Source of the DNA: Halieaceae bacterium
GTDB taxonomy: Bacteria > Pseudomonadota > Gammaproteobacteria > Pseudomonadales > Halieaceae
Length of the DNA stretch: 53,341 bases
Direction of reading: 5' to 3'
Assembly: GCA_028282105.1 (NCBI GenBank)
Contig: JANQIO010000044.1
Span: forward strand, 1 to 53,341
This document shows positions 36,349 through 45,598 of this stretch, one piece after another; within the stretch, counting starts at the first letter, position 1; every line of letters begins with the position of its first letter. The translations under genes were made by a program, and so were the position numbers. The notes below the pieces were generated by a model. It searched no databases, had not been told where the DNA came from, and saw only the letters and a list, made by a program, of their open reading frames with translations.

Positions 36349-36804
36349 TTATAGCCTCAGTTTGAATAACGGCAGCTCGCGTCCTGGCACACTCTCCGAA
36401 GGACGGGTACCTAGCTGCTCAGCACCGGCGGCGCGATAGAAATCCACCGCGTGCGGGTCACCCTGTATCCACAGCGTTCTGCCGCCACTGATACGCGCCT
36501 TGTCTATGGCATGCGCCATAAGCCGGCGGCCCAGGCCGGCGCCGATATGCGCGGGCTCGACAAACAGGGCATCGAGTTCAAACTCAGCTTCGTCGAGCTG
36601 CGCCAGGCAGTAAAACCCCGCCACGGCGTCGTCCACTTCGACCAGGCAGTAGCTCAGCTGTTCCGCCCGCAAATCGGCGTCGGTCACCGTCAGCTCCGCC
36701 CGGCAGGCTGCCATAAAGGCCTCGGAATAGCCCCAATGGGCCTTGGACCGCAGCGCCAGCTCCGTCAACAGGCAAGCCTCCGATGGCCGCGGCGGCCGCA
36801 GCAC
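36349..36804 (-). CDS. GNAT-family N-acetyltransferase
   Basis: A 151-residue acetyltransferase. The acetyl-CoA binding motif is ALFVEPAHIGAGLGRRLMAHA (R/Q-x-x-G-x-G/A variant as HIGAGLGRRL), followed by LWIQGDPHAVDFYRAAGAEQLG. The acceptor is unknown. Start GTG 36804 lies 3 bases after the putA stop on the same strand, so the gene is probably read from the putA transcript. Confidence 0.87.
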   Translation of the reverse strand: MLRPPRPSEACLLTELALRSKAHWGYSEAFMAACRAELTVTDADLRAEQLSYCLVEVDDAVAGFYCLAQLDEAEFELDALFVEPAHIGAGLGRRLMAHAIDKARISGGRTLWIQGDPHAVDFYRAAGAEQLGTRPSESVPGRELPLFKLRL

Positions 36805-36807
36805 CGG

Positions 36808-39800
36808 TCAGTCTTCCTGCAGGGTAAACAGCTGGGTATTACCGCCCTTGGCCACCACGTTGTCGGTGCGGGTTTTTTCGGTGGCAAAGCGCAACAGGTA
36901 GTGGGGGCCACCGGCCTTGGGGCCGGTGCCGGACAGGCCCTGGCCGCCAAAAGGATTCACCCCAACCACGGCGCCGACCATATTGCGGTTGACGTAGGTA
37001 TTGCCGACCCGGGTGCCGCGGAACACCTCTCGAGCAAAGCCATCGATGCGGCTGTGCACACCCAGGGTCAGGCCGAAGCCCGAGGTATTGATCTGCTCCA
37101 GCACCGGCGCGATATCGCTGCCGCGATAGCGGATAAGGTGCAGGACCGGCCCGAACACCTCCTCCGGAAGCTGTGCCAGGGAGTTGATTTCCCAGGCCTG
37201 GGGCGGGAAGTAATAGCCCTCCGCAAGGTCCTTGCCCAGTTCGCACCTGGCCAGCAGCGTTGCCTCGCGGCCCATGCGCTCCACGTGCTGCTCCAGGCGC
37301 TGGCGCGCCTCCAGGTCGATCACTGGGCCAATGTCGGTAGCCAGCGCCGCCGGATCACCGACCACCAGTTCCCGCATTGCCCCCTTCAGCATGTCGATGA
37401 CACCGTCGGCAATATCTTCCTGCAGGAACATCACCCGCAGGGCGGAGCAGCGCTGGCCGGCGCTCTGGAAGGCCGAGGTCACCACATCGTCAACCACCTG
37501 TTCCGGCAGCGCAGTGGCGTCCACGATCATGGCGTTGAGGCCGCCGGTCTCTGCGATCAGCGGCACAATGGCGCCGGCGCGTTCCGCCAGTTGCCGGTTG
37601 ATGAGCTTGGCGGTGGCGGTGCTGCCGGTGAAAGCGACACCGCTGATGCGCTCATCGGCCACCAGGGCGCCACCCACGCGGGCGCCATCGCCCGGCAGGA
37701 AATGCAGCACCTCACCAGGCACGCCGGCCTCGTGCAGCAGTTTCACGGCGCGGGCGCCAATCAGCGGTGTCTGCTCGGCGGGTTTGGCAATCACACTATT
37801 GCCCGCCGCCAGCGCGGCTGCCACCTGACCGGTGAAGATCGCCAGCGGGAAGTTCCAGGGGCTGATACACAGGAAGGTGCCGCGGCCGTGCAGGCTCAAC
37901 TCGTTCACCTCCCCGGTTGGCCCCGGCAGGGCGCTGACGGCGAAATGTGAGCGCGCCTGCTGGGCGTAGTAGCGCAGGAAATCCACCGCCTCGCGCACCT
38001 CTGACAGGGCATCGTCCACGCTGCGCCCGGCTTCCGCGGTAATAATGCCCATCAGCGCGGCGCAGTCCCGCTCCATCAGCTCCGCCGCCTTGTCGAGGCA
38101 GGCAGCGCGGCGCTCTGCGCCCCAGGCATCCCAGCCCGGTTGCGCCGCGGTGGCCGCCGCCAGCGCCGCCTCAACGGCACCGTGGTCAGCTTCCAGCACG
38201 GAACCTACCACCCTGCTGTGATCGGCCGGGTTTAGCACCGGCCGGCCATCGCCGGGCTGCCAGTCGCCGTTCACGATTGGTGCGGCGCGCAGCGGTGCCG
38301 CAATGGCGGCTGCCATGTTCTTCAGTATCGGCGGCACCAGCAGCGCATCGTGCAAGTCTGCGCCGCGGGCGTTTAGCCAGGGCAGCGGCTGGTCCGCGTA
38401 GATATCCCGCGGCCGGCGAATCTTTGGGTGCCGCCGCAGCGGCTGTGCCTCGGTCAGGTCCACCGGATCCTGGATCAGTTCGGCGGGCGACACCTTGGCA
38501 TCCATGAAGCGATTGACGAAGGAACTGTTGGCGCCGTTTTCCAGCAGGCGCCGCACCAGATAGGGCAGCAGGTCCTTGTGGTTGCCCACCGGGGCGTAGA
38601 CCCGCACCCGGGTGCCCGGGCTGTCGTCCAGCAGTTGGTCAAACAATAGCCCACCCATACCGTGCAGGCGCTGGAACTCGAACTCCTTACCGTCGGCGGC
38701 AAGGGCCTGGATCAACGCCACCGAATGGGCATTGTGGGTGGCGAACTGCGGATAGATGGCGTCCTGGGCCGACAGCAGGCGCTCGGCGCAAACCTGGTAG
38801 CAGAGGTCGCTGTGGCACTTGCGGGTGTAGACCGGGTAATCCGCCAGGCCCTGTTCCTGGGCGTGCTTGACCTCACCGTCCCAGTAGGCACCCTTCACCA
38901 GCCGCACCATGAAACGGCGCCCGGTGTCGCGCGCCAGGGCGATCAGCCAGTCGGCGGTGGCCGGCGCGCGCTTCTGGTAGGCCTGCAGCACGAAGCCGAG
39001 CCCGCCCCAGTCACTGAGCGCTTCGTCGCGGGCCAGGGCTTCCAGCAGGTCCAGGGAGATATCCAGCCGGTCGTATTCCTCGGCATCGATATTGAAACCC
39101 ATATTGGCCTGTTTGCACTGCAGCGCCAGTTCGCGAACCTTCGGCAGCAACTCTGCCATAACGCGTTTTTTCTGGCGGAACTCGTAGCGCGGGTGGAGGG
39201 CGGACAGTTTCACGGAAATGCCGTTGGCCTCCACCACGGATTCGCCGCCTGCGCTGGCGGCAATGGCGCGAATGGCGGCGGCGTAGTCGGCAAAGTAGCG
39301 CTCCGCGTCGGCCATGGTGCGTGCGCCCTCCCCCAGCATATCGAAGGAGAAACGGGTGCCCGGGCGATTGCCGGCCACACCTTTCCTGAGCGCCTCATCA
39401 ATGCTGCGGCCCAGCACGTATTGGCTACCCATAATGCGCATGGCCTGCAGCACCGCCTGGCGCACCACCGGCTCGCCCAGGGAACTGACCAGTTTGCGCA
39501 TCCAGCCGGCGGTGTCGCCGGTGATGTCCTCGTCCAGGCGCACGATTCGCCCGGTGAGCATCAGGCCCCAGACCGAGGCGTTCACGAAACTGGAGGTGGA
39601 CTTGCCCTTGTGCGCGCCCCAGTCGCCGGACTGGATTTTCTCGGCAATGAGGCGATCGGCAGTGTCCTCGTCCGGCACCCGCAGCAAGGCTTCTGCCAAA
39701 CACATGAGGGCGATCCCCTCGCGGTTGGACAGGCCAAACTCCTGCAGGAAGGCGTCCAGGGTACCGGCTTCATCGCTGCGCGCCCGGCAGTGCTCCACCA

Positions 39801-39939
39801 GCGCCACGGCGCGGGCGGTAATCGCCGCCCGCTGCCCGGCGTCGAGCTGGCTGGCGGCCAGCAGACCGTCGACGATAGTTTTCTCATCCGCGCAGGCGTG
39901 CTCACGCAAGCGCTGGCGCAGGGCATCCAGTTCAGCCAA
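36808..39939 (-). CDS. putA: Bifunctional proline dehydrogenase / glutamate-semialdehyde dehydrogenase PutA (minimal form)
   Basis: A 1043-residue enzyme oxidising proline to glutamate in two steps. Residues 1 to about 110 are helical, then a FAD-binding PRODH barrel (about 115-470) with YEFRQKKRVMAELLPKVREL (part: YEFRQKKR), AYWDGEVKHAQEQG and RVYAPVGNHKDLLPYLVRRL. The P5C dehydrogenase follows (about 530-1030), with GPTGEVNELSLHGRG, ISPWNFPLAIF and the catalytic Cys in SAGQRCSALR. It lacks the N-terminal ribbon-helix-helix domain of E. coli PutA and cannot repress its own gene that way. It overlaps the CBU_0592-like gene by 8 bases. Confidence 0.97.
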   Translation of the reverse strand: MAELDALRQRLREHACADEKTIVDGLLAASQLDAGQRAAITARAVALVEHCRARSDEAGTLDAFLQEFGLSNREGIALMCLAEALLRVPDEDTADRLIAEKIQSGDWGAHKGKSTSSFVNASVWGLMLTGRIVRLDEDITGDTAGWMRKLVSSLGEPVVRQAVLQAMRIMGSQYVLGRSIDEALRKGVAGNRPGTRFSFDMLGEGARTMADAERYFADYAAAIRAIAASAGGESVVEANGISVKLSALHPRYEFRQKKRVMAELLPKVRELALQCKQANMGFNIDAEEYDRLDISLDLLEALARDEALSDWGGLGFVLQAYQKRAPATADWLIALARDTGRRFMVRLVKGAYWDGEVKHAQEQGLADYPVYTRKCHSDLCYQVCAERLLSAQDAIYPQFATHNAHSVALIQALAADGKEFEFQRLHGMGGLLFDQLLDDSPGTRVRVYAPVGNHKDLLPYLVRRLLENGANSSFVNRFMDAKVSPAELIQDPVDLTEAQPLRRHPKIRRPRDIYADQPLPWLNARGADLHDALLVPPILKNMAAAIAAPLRAAPIVNGDWQPGDGRPVLNPADHSRVVGSVLEADHGAVEAALAAATAAQPGWDAWGAERRAACLDKAAELMERDCAALMGIITAEAGRSVDDALSEVREAVDFLRYYAQQARSHFAVSALPGPTGEVNELSLHGRGTFLCISPWNFPLAIFTGQVAAALAAGNSVIAKPAEQTPLIGARAVKLLHEAGVPGEVLHFLPGDGARVGGALVADERISGVAFTGSTATAKLINRQLAERAGAIVPLIAETGGLNAMIVDATALPEQVVDDVVTSAFQSAGQRCSALRVMFLQEDIADGVIDMLKGAMRELVVGDPAALATDIGPVIDLEARQRLEQHVERMGREATLLARCELGKDLAEGYYFPPQAWEINSLAQLPEEVFGPVLHLIRYRGSDIAPVLEQINTSGFGLTLGVHSRIDGFAREVFRGTRVGNTYVNRNMVGAVVGVNPFGGQGLSGTGPKAGGPHYLLRFATEKTRTDNVVAKGGNTQLFTLQED

Positions 39940-40210
39940 AGCGTTCCTCCGGGTGCGAACGGTTACTGCGCCCCCGGTAGAGCTTCCAGAGGCCGATCAG
40001 CGAGGCGCCGATCCAGAACAGTTCGATCACAAAGCTCGCCAGGTTGAAGGTATAGCACAGGCTGATCAGCAGGAAGATGGCCCCGAACAGGTTCATCAGG
40101 TTGTAGATAAGACTGCGGCTGTGCACTTTCTCAAGCTGCAGCAGATAGTAGGCCAGCACCACCAGGCCGGTGCCAGTCATACCGATGATATCGGTAACAA
40201 GCGTGTCCAA
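39932..40210 (-). CDS. CBU_0592-like small membrane protein, 92 aa
   Basis: A 92-residue protein with three predicted helices (about 4-24, 36-55, 58-78). The sequence around GMTGTGLVVLAYYLLQLEKV and SLIYNLMNLFGAIFLLISL resembles the small CBU_0592 membrane family, function unknown. ATG 40210. Its 3' end overlaps putA by 8 bases, so its translation may couple to putA. Confidence 0.72.
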   Translation of the reverse strand: MDTLVTDIIGMTGTGLVVLAYYLLQLEKVHSRSLIYNLMNLFGAIFLLISLCYTFNLASFVIELFWIGASLIGLWKLYRGRSNRSHPEERFG

Positions 40211-40218
40211 ATGCTTCG

Positions 40219-40398
40219 CTACTCTTCGAGTAAATCAAAATCGCTCTTGCTGATGCCGCAGTCCGGGCACTCCCAGTCCTCCGGAATATCCTCCCAGCGC
40301 GTGCCGGCGGGAATGCCGTCGTCGGGCAGGCCCTCGGCCTCATCGTAGATAAAGCCACAGACCACGCACTCGTACTTCCTGTAAGCCGTTTCGTTCAT
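40219..40398 (-). CDS. Rubredoxin
   Basis: A 59-residue one-iron electron carrier, short enough to be missed by ORF cut-offs of 60 residues. Translation of the minus strand gives [20 protein letters not shown] at the start and [19 protein letters not shown] at the end. The two C-x2-C pairs (ECVVCG, ECPDCG), the Tyr, and the Pro-Asp-Asp-Gly loop are the rubredoxin signature. ATG 40398 has GGGAGC 6 bases upstream. It could pass electrons to an alkane hydroxylase, a peroxide or superoxide reductase, or another partner not present here. It lies 29 bases past the gspN stop and 8 bases before the next gene. Confidence 0.93.
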   Translation of the reverse strand: MNETAYRKYECVVCGFIYDEAEGLPDDGIPAGTRWEDIPEDWECPDCGISKSDFDLLEE

Positions 40399-40412
40399 AT
40401 CATGCTCCCTGG

Positions 40413-40429
40413 GACGCCCGGCAGGCGTC
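40413..40429 (-). other. Hairpin at the end of the gsp operon
   Basis: GACGCC (40413-40418), loop CGGCA, GGCGTC (40424-40429) overlaps the gspN stop codon. There is no T-tract after it on the minus strand. It ends just before the rubredoxin ribosome-binding site, so it may slow or modulate read-through rather than terminate. Confidence 0.35.
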
Positions 40430-41171
40430 AGAACTCGGAATTAAACTTGAGTCGGTAGCCGCCGTCCACTGGCTCCGCCATTAGCTGCAGCGCCCGCGAC
40501 AGTTCCTGGTCTATGGGCTGGGCGCTGGTGAGGCTGGCATCCACCGCATACTCGCGGCCGGTCACCTCAAGGCTGCCTTCAATTCGGATGGGCCCCGACA
40601 GGGTCTTTACCCGCGCCTTGCCGGTGGCCGCGCCAGGTACCTCGAAATTGACCTCGTAGTCGCCCAGCGGCTGAGAACCGCGAACACCGCGCCAGAAGGC
40701 CTGGCGCCACACCAGCTTGCCTCGCCCCTCCGCGGGCACGCCATCGGCAATCTTGAGTTGCGGTGATTCCAGGGTCAGTACGCCGCGCAGGTTCACCGGC
40801 ATGAATTGCTTGACTAGGCTGGCTGACACACTGGCACGCAGGCCGCGCAGCAGGACGTCGCCGGAAGGATAAAGGCGCACATTGGCCTGGATGCGCTGCT
40901 GTCCCCACTCCGACTCGATATCCAGGGTGGGCATCAGTGCCAGCAGGTAGAGCTGGGACAGACTCCAGCGGGTGCGACCGAGCTGCAGCCAGCCCTCGGG
41001 CGTGGCAATCGCCGCATTGCTGGCGACACCTTCCCAGAGGGTGCCAGAGAAGCCTGACAGTCGCAGCTGGTTTTCCGGCACCAGGTAGCCCACCAGGCGC
41101 GCGGGTGCCGTCGATACCAACACAAGCAGGAACAACAGCGCCAGGGCGGCGCCCAGTGCAATCCGCCGCAT
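40428..41171 (-). CDS. gspN: Type II secretion system protein GspN
   Basis: A 247-residue inner-membrane protein with one N-terminal helix (about 5-26, [21 protein letters not shown]) and a large periplasmic beta-rich region. It matches GspN by the order [24 protein letters not shown] and [15 protein letters not shown]. GspN is an accessory, often dispensable subunit found in a subset of systems. Its start overlaps the gspM stop by one base; it ends the operon. Confidence 0.9.
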   Translation of the reverse strand: MRRIALGAALALLFLLVLVSTAPARLVGYLVPENQLRLSGFSGTLWEGVASNAAIATPEGWLQLGRTRWSLSQLYLLALMPTLDIESEWGQQRIQANVRLYPSGDVLLRGLRASVSASLVKQFMPVNLRGVLTLESPQLKIADGVPAEGRGKLVWRQAFWRGVRGSQPLGDYEVNFEVPGAATGKARVKTLSGPIRIEGSLEVTGREYAVDASLTSAQPIDQELSRALQLMAEPVDGGYRLKFNSEF

Positions 41172-41653
41172 CAGCCCGCGCCCAGTCGAATCGTGGCTTT
41201 TACCACACCACCGCGGTCGCCCTGGTTGATGGCTACTTCCTTGACGGCAATGCCCTCACCGTACTCGATGCGATAGAGCCAGCGCAGCAGTTCAGCGAAA
41301 CCGACGTTTTCAAAACGTATCTGGGTCTCACCGCGGGAATTGGGGGAAATACGCGTCGGTCGAATGCCCACATCCGCCGTGGAGGCATTGATCAACTGGT
41401 TCATGTTGCGGTTGGCGCGTGGGCTGCCACCGGTCTTGAGCTGCTTTAGCTCGCTGGCCATGGCCTGCACCCGCGACAGCTTTTCCTCGGTGACCACATT
41501 GCGCTGGGCCATGTCGTCACGCATGCCGGCCAGCGGCTTGAGCACCAGCATGAACATGACGTACAACACCAGCACCACGACCACCGCCAGCAGGTAGGCC
41601 TGCTCGCGGGCGTTGAACTGGCGGTACCAGTTGAGGATGGCATCCAGATTCAT
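41171..41653 (-). CDS. gspM: Type II secretion system protein GspM
   Basis: A 160-residue bitopic inner-membrane platform protein: short cytoplasmic N-terminus with WYRQFNAREQ, one helix (about 17-38) and a periplasmic ferredoxin-like domain with TRISPNSRGETQIRFENVGF. GspM binds GspL and helps place the ATPase. It overlaps gspL by 4 bases. Confidence 0.92.
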   Translation of the reverse strand: MNLDAILNWYRQFNAREQAYLLAVVVVLVLYVMFMLVLKPLAGMRDDMAQRNVVTEEKLSRVQAMASELKQLKTGGSPRANRNMNQLINASTADVGIRPTRISPNSRGETQIRFENVGFAELLRWLYRIEYGEGIAVKEVAINQGDRGGVVKATIRLGAG

Positions 41654-42846
41654 GACTTGTCGCTCACCTTGAGGCGGGCCCTGACCAGATCCCCCTGCAC
41701 GTTGCTGTTTTCTGTGACCGCCTCCATACCCCGGTCGGCCAGCGCAGCGCGAATCGCCTCCACCGAGTTGAAGTCCGGCGCCACCAGGTTGATACGGATA
41801 TCGCCGAGCTTGTCGTTGAAATTGATGCTCGCCACCTGGGCGCCCTGCTGGGCGGCGACAACGCCGCCGATGCGATCCATCAGGCTGACAAAGCTGACTG
41901 CCTGGCTGCCGCCGCGCAGGTCATCGAGCTGGCGCTTGAGCTGGCGTTCCGGGTCTACCACAGCCCCGCGCGGCACCACCTGGCGGTAGGCGCGCTCGAT
42001 CTGCTGCCTTAGCTGCAGATTTTCACTTTCCAGATTGCTATAGCTGGCGTAGGTAGCGCCTACCTGCAGCAGGAAGGCCGCGCCAAATACACCGGCCACC
42101 AGGCGCCACTGGCGCCACCACTGTTCCAGAGGCAGGTTGGCGCCGTAGTCTCCCTGGCGCAGGTTAAGCGGCTGACGCTCCTCTTCCGCAAGCATCAGGG
42201 CAGCGGCAAAGTTGCCCGTACGCCACTGCATGCGCTCACGCATCCAGTCCGGCAACAGTTCACTGTCCAGCCCCTGGTCCAGGCCATAGACAATAACGCT
42301 GTCGGCGGTATCGACAGGCAGTGTGGCCAGCATCGCGGCCGCCAGCGCGCGCTCCGCCGTAAAGCCCTCGTTGGCGCCGCTGCGCACCACCAGCTGCCCG
42401 GCTTCGATGACGATGCAGAGCTCACCGGCCTGCCAGGGCAACAGCAGCGGCTCCGGCACCCACTGGGCAGCGGAGGGCAGCGCCTCCATCAGGTCCTGCC
42501 AGCGCTGCATGGCCTCATGGGTGCAGGCGGCTACGCCCAGCTCGAGCTTGTCCAGTTCCCGTGAAGCGAAGTGCAAATTCTCGATGTCGCCGGCAAAATC
42601 GTCTTCCAGCATGAAGGGCAGCGACTTGGCGATGTGGCGTTTCTCCGCAGCACTGATGCTGACCTCGCGCAGGCTGACATCGCCGCCCGGCACAGCAAAC
42701 AGCACCGGCGAGCGGCGTGCCGTGGCCAGCGCGATCAGCTGCTCGCGCTCGGCCTCGTCTTCCAGCGCACGCGGGTCGCCGCTGGAACCGGGCGGGTACC
42801 AGACCAGTGTGTTGTCCAGCAAACGGATGACGGCGGATTCGCGCAA
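41650..42846 (-). CDS. gspL: Type II secretion system protein GspL
   Basis: A 398-residue bitopic protein whose actin-like cytoplasmic domain (1 to about 245) recruits the ATPase GspE, followed by one helix (about 250-270, VAGVFGAAFLLQVGATYAS) and a periplasmic ferredoxin-like domain (about 310-398). Start TTG 42846 has GGAG 6 bases upstream. It is separated from gspK by 81 bases, the longest gap within the 3' half of the operon. Confidence 0.92.
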   Translation of the reverse strand: MRESAVIRLLDNTLVWYPPGSSGDPRALEDEAEREQLIALATARRSPVLFAVPGGDVSLREVSISAAEKRHIAKSLPFMLEDDFAGDIENLHFASRELDKLELGVAACTHEAMQRWQDLMEALPSAAQWVPEPLLLPWQAGELCIVIEAGQLVVRSGANEGFTAERALAAAMLATLPVDTADSVIVYGLDQGLDSELLPDWMRERMQWRTGNFAAALMLAEEERQPLNLRQGDYGANLPLEQWWRQWRLVAGVFGAAFLLQVGATYASYSNLESENLQLRQQIERAYRQVVPRGAVVDPERQLKRQLDDLRGGSQAVSFVSLMDRIGGVVAAQQGAQVASINFNDKLGDIRINLVAPDFNSVEAIRAALADRGMEAVTENSNVQGDLVRARLKVSDKS

Positions 42847-42927
42847 GGGTTCTCCAGGCTGTTAATCAACTATGCTTGGGCGGATTGGCAGTGGCATGCA
42901 AGCAGTCTCGACTAACAGCAGTGACAG

Positions 42928-43998
42928 TCAAAACGCACCGCCGCTGCGGAGCAGGGTTTTCACCTGCCCGGCCTGACGGTGCAGTACACTGTAAAGCGTC
43001 GACCTACGGTCAGCAACTTCCACCTGACCACTGTAAAGAAAGTAATCCGTTTTCTCGGTGAGCCCGCTGCTGTCCACCCGCAGATTGGCCAGCACCGGGC
43101 TGTTGAGCAGAGCCTGCACGCTCTCAAAACCCTCTTCCCCGCGCAGTGCCACCAGTGCCTCAGCTTCGCCCTCAGAGAGTGGTTGCAGTTGCTCCGGTGC
43201 ATTGAGGGTACGCAGTACCTGGGCGGGGGCGGTCTGGATATTCAGCGAACCGTCGCCCCACACCGTTACAAAGGGTTCGATCGCCAGGTACAGCTCCGGG
43301 GTCATATAGGCCACCAGCCGCAACTCGCTGACGCTGCGAAACTGGCGGTTTCCGGCGCGGTAGGAGGGCTCGAAGTCGATGTAGTAATTGTCCTCTGCCC
43401 CGAAATCCGAGGGGTTGTTGTCCTTATCCATCCAGTCTCGGATCGCCTCGAGAATCAGCCGGGCGTCCTGTTCACTGACCTGGGGTTCCTCGAAAGACTG
43501 CAACAGGCGCAGGAAACGGCGCTGCGGCGCGGTAAAAGCTTCCACGCCATTGACGCCGAGGGCGCTGCCGCCGCCTTCTTCATCGTCGTCGCCGGCACTG
43601 GCGTCGACGCCGAGATTATTCAGGAACAGCCGTCCGGACAGGTCCTGGATGCTGCCTGACAGCATGCCGCCGTTGTCCAGCGCGTAGGGCACCACCGGCT
43701 GGGCCCAGAGCTCGGTCAGGTCGTCACGCTCGCGACCGGCCTGGGTGTCGGCCTGTGCGTCCTGGATCAGGGCCAGCTTGGCGAGGTCCTCGCCGCCGCG
43801 CAGGTAGGCATAGGACTCGCTGGCGACGAATACATTGGAGCTGCGCTTCATGAACAGCATGAACTCGCTGCTCATGGCCACCACGAAGGCGGCGGCCAGG
43901 GAAAACACCAGCAAGGACACCACCAGGGCGACACCCCGCTGCCGGCGCAACCTCAGCCTCGCAGGGGGCCGGCTAGAAAGCAGCCTGCGGCATTTCAT
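42928..43998 (-). CDS. gspK: Type II secretion minor pseudopilin GspK
   Basis: A 356-residue large minor pseudopilin. The N-terminal cleavage site and helix read RQRGVALVVSLLVFSLAAAF; the +5 position after the G is not Glu, as is typical of GspK. The big alpha domain includes the RDWMDKDNNPSDFGAEDNYY region (metal site in GspK structures) and DIQTAPAQVLRTL-like sequence. GspK caps the GspI-J-K tip. The gene overlaps gspJ by 26 bases. Confidence 0.93.
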   Translation of the reverse strand: MKCRRLLSSRPPARLRLRRQRGVALVVSLLVFSLAAAFVVAMSSEFMLFMKRSSNVFVASESYAYLRGGEDLAKLALIQDAQADTQAGRERDDLTELWAQPVVPYALDNGGMLSGSIQDLSGRLFLNNLGVDASAGDDDEEGGGSALGVNGVEAFTAPQRRFLRLLQSFEEPQVSEQDARLILEAIRDWMDKDNNPSDFGAEDNYYIDFEPSYRAGNRQFRSVSELRLVAYMTPELYLAIEPFVTVWGDGSLNIQTAPAQVLRTLNAPEQLQPLSEGEAEALVALRGEEGFESVQALLNSPVLANLRVDSSGLTEKTDYFLYSGQVEVADRRSTLYSVLHRQAGQVKTLLRSGGAF

Positions 43999-44614
43999 AC
44001 AGCCACCTCACTTCTCCCCAGTCTTCCAGTACCAGTCGCACCTCGACGGCCTCGGGCAGGGTATTGATACCCTGCCCGCCGTCCAGCCCCCAGGCCTCGG
44101 GCCAGTTGTCGGTAATCAGCTCATCGTTGGCGGGCAATTCGATGCCCTGGGCCAGGAAGCGGAACTCCATCTCGTTTACGTCTTCCAGCAGCGCCACCCG
44201 CTGGGGCTCGGATTCATTGGTGCGATCCAACACCTGGAACTGCTCGCGGTAGAGGGTGGTGTCCTCCAGCACATAACGTACCCGCTGCATATGACTGCGG
44301 CGGCGTCCCAGCGTGTTGAACCAGCCCACCCGGGTAAAGGCCAGCGTCTTCTCGACCCGCTCTCCTCCCACCAGGGCGGGCACCACAGCGCCGAACTCAT
44401 TGCGCACCGGGCGGTCCACAAAATGTGACAGGTCCCGGCTCAACAGGCCCCAGGCGCGGTTGATCTCGGAGATGCGCTGCCCTTCAGTGCGCAGCGAGTC
44501 GGCGCTGTTCAGCGCAGCGCTGAGACCGGCATAGGCCATGACCGTTACGATCGCAGTGATGGCCATCGCCAGCAGCACCTCCAGCAGGGTAAAACCTGCA
44601 GCCCGTCTAGCCAT
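43973..44614 (-). CDS. gspJ: Type II secretion minor pseudopilin GspJ
   Basis: A 213-residue prepilin. ATG 44614 gives the short leader MARRAAG followed by FTLLEVLLAMAITAIV, the prepilin peptidase site G/FTLLE. The open frame extends to 44770, but that part is not pilin-like and covers gspI. GspJ is part of the pseudopilus tip with GspI and GspK. It starts 2 bases after the gspI stop. Confidence 0.93.
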   Translation of the reverse strand: MARRAAGFTLLEVLLAMAITAIVTVMAYAGLSAALNSADSLRTEGQRISEINRAWGLLSRDLSHFVDRPVRNEFGAVVPALVGGERVEKTLAFTRVGWFNTLGRRRSHMQRVRYVLEDTTLYREQFQVLDRTNESEPQRVALLEDVNEMEFRFLAQGIELPANDELITDNWPEAWGLDGGQGINTLPEAVEVRLVLEDWGEVRWLYEMPQAAF

Positions 44615-44616
44615 GA

Positions 44617-45015
44617 TCAGGCATCGGCCCCGGGTACGTTGGCCGCGTAGATAAAGCCCACCAGGGTATAGGCCGGCGTGTCGCGCTGGTCTTCCTCGCC
44701 GGCGACGGTGATTTCCAGACGAAAGAAATCCGGCACTTCGGTGGGCACGCTCTGCATCCAGTAGAACCACTCCCGGTCCGCCATTTCCGCCACCCCGCGG
44801 CGCTCACCGCGAAAGAAATTGCCGTTGCGGTTGAGCTGCAGGCGCAGCTCCGCCAGCTTGTTGGTCGCGACCCACTGGGCCATGGACTTCTCCCGCAGGT
44901 AGCTGGTGGTATCCACCTGCTGGTACAGCGCCTTGAGCATGGCCGGCAGGGCCACCCCCACCACCATCAGCGCCACCATGACCTCCACCAGGGTAAAGCC
45001 GCGGTTATTCTTCAT
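44617..45015 (-). CDS. gspI: Type II secretion minor pseudopilin GspI
   Basis: A 132-residue prepilin with leader MKNNRG and FTLVEVMVALMVVGVALPA (peptidase site after G, Glu at +5). ATG 45015 fits the family; the upstream open frame to 45102 lies inside gspH. GspI starts assembly of the I-J-K tip. It overlaps gspH by 11 bases. Confidence 0.93.
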   Translation of the reverse strand: MKNNRGFTLVEVMVALMVVGVALPAMLKALYQQVDTTSYLREKSMAQWVATNKLAELRLQLNRNGNFFRGERRGVAEMADREWFYWMQSVPTEVPDFFRLEITVAGEEDQRDTPAYTLVGFIYAANVPGADA

Positions 45016-45598
45016 CCTCGTCCTCGATGCCGCGGCGGCGCATCTCAAAGCGTCCCAACAGGTCCCACTCCAGCTCCCACAGCACATCGCCGGTGCCGAC
45101 ATCTACCCAGGTCATCAGCCCCGGTATGGCCTCGCCGCTGGCGAAGAAGACGATCTGCGGCGCCGGTGGCAGGGTTTCATCGTCCTGGCTTTGGCGCGCC
45201 AGCAGCTCGGTGTCGCCCTCTTCGATCTCCAGGATTACCTCCACGTCCGGCGGCAACTGCCGGCGGCCGAAAACATCCTGCTCAAAGGGTGCGGTGCGCC
45301 AGACGTTGCCCGCGCGCTGCAGCCACTCATAGCTGTAGACCGTGACATCGCCGGCACTATCCAGGCCCACCAGCACACCCATATCGGTGCCGTTGAGCTC
45401 GGCCTCGCTCATGGCGTAGCCGGCGATGTCGACAAACTGGTTGGCAGCGCCGTCTATGCGGTAGCCGCGATCACCGGAGCTCAGCGAGACCGCGGCAATC
45501 GACATAATCAGGCCCACCACGGTGAGGGCCAGCAGTAGCTCCAGCAGGGTAAAGCCGCGCTGGCGGCAGCGCCGCTTATCTGTCCGGATCGTCGCCAT
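45005..45598 (-). CDS. gspH: Type II secretion minor pseudopilin GspH
   Basis: A 197-residue prepilin with a basic leader (MATIRTDKRRCRQRG) then FTLLELLLALTVVGLIMSIA. ATG 45598 is taken as the start; upstream sequence lies in gspG and is not pilin-like. GspH joins tip and shaft of the pseudopilus. The overlap with gspG is 23 bases. The C-terminus is unusually acidic (GIEDEDEE). Confidence 0.88.
   Translation of the reverse strand: MATIRTDKRRCRQRGFTLLELLLALTVVGLIMSIAAVSLSSGDRGYRIDGAANQFVDIAGYAMSEAELNGTDMGVLVGLDSAGDVTVYSYEWLQRAGNVWRTAPFEQDVFGRRQLPPDVEVILEIEEGDTELLARQSQDDETLPPAPQIVFFASGEAIPGLMTWVDVGTGDVLWELEWDLLGRFEMRRRGIEDEDEE

Noticed and set aside
36451..40047. Long plus-strand open frames opposite GNAT and putA
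   Set aside because: Shadow frames without domains or start signals; PutA motifs are intact on the minus strand.
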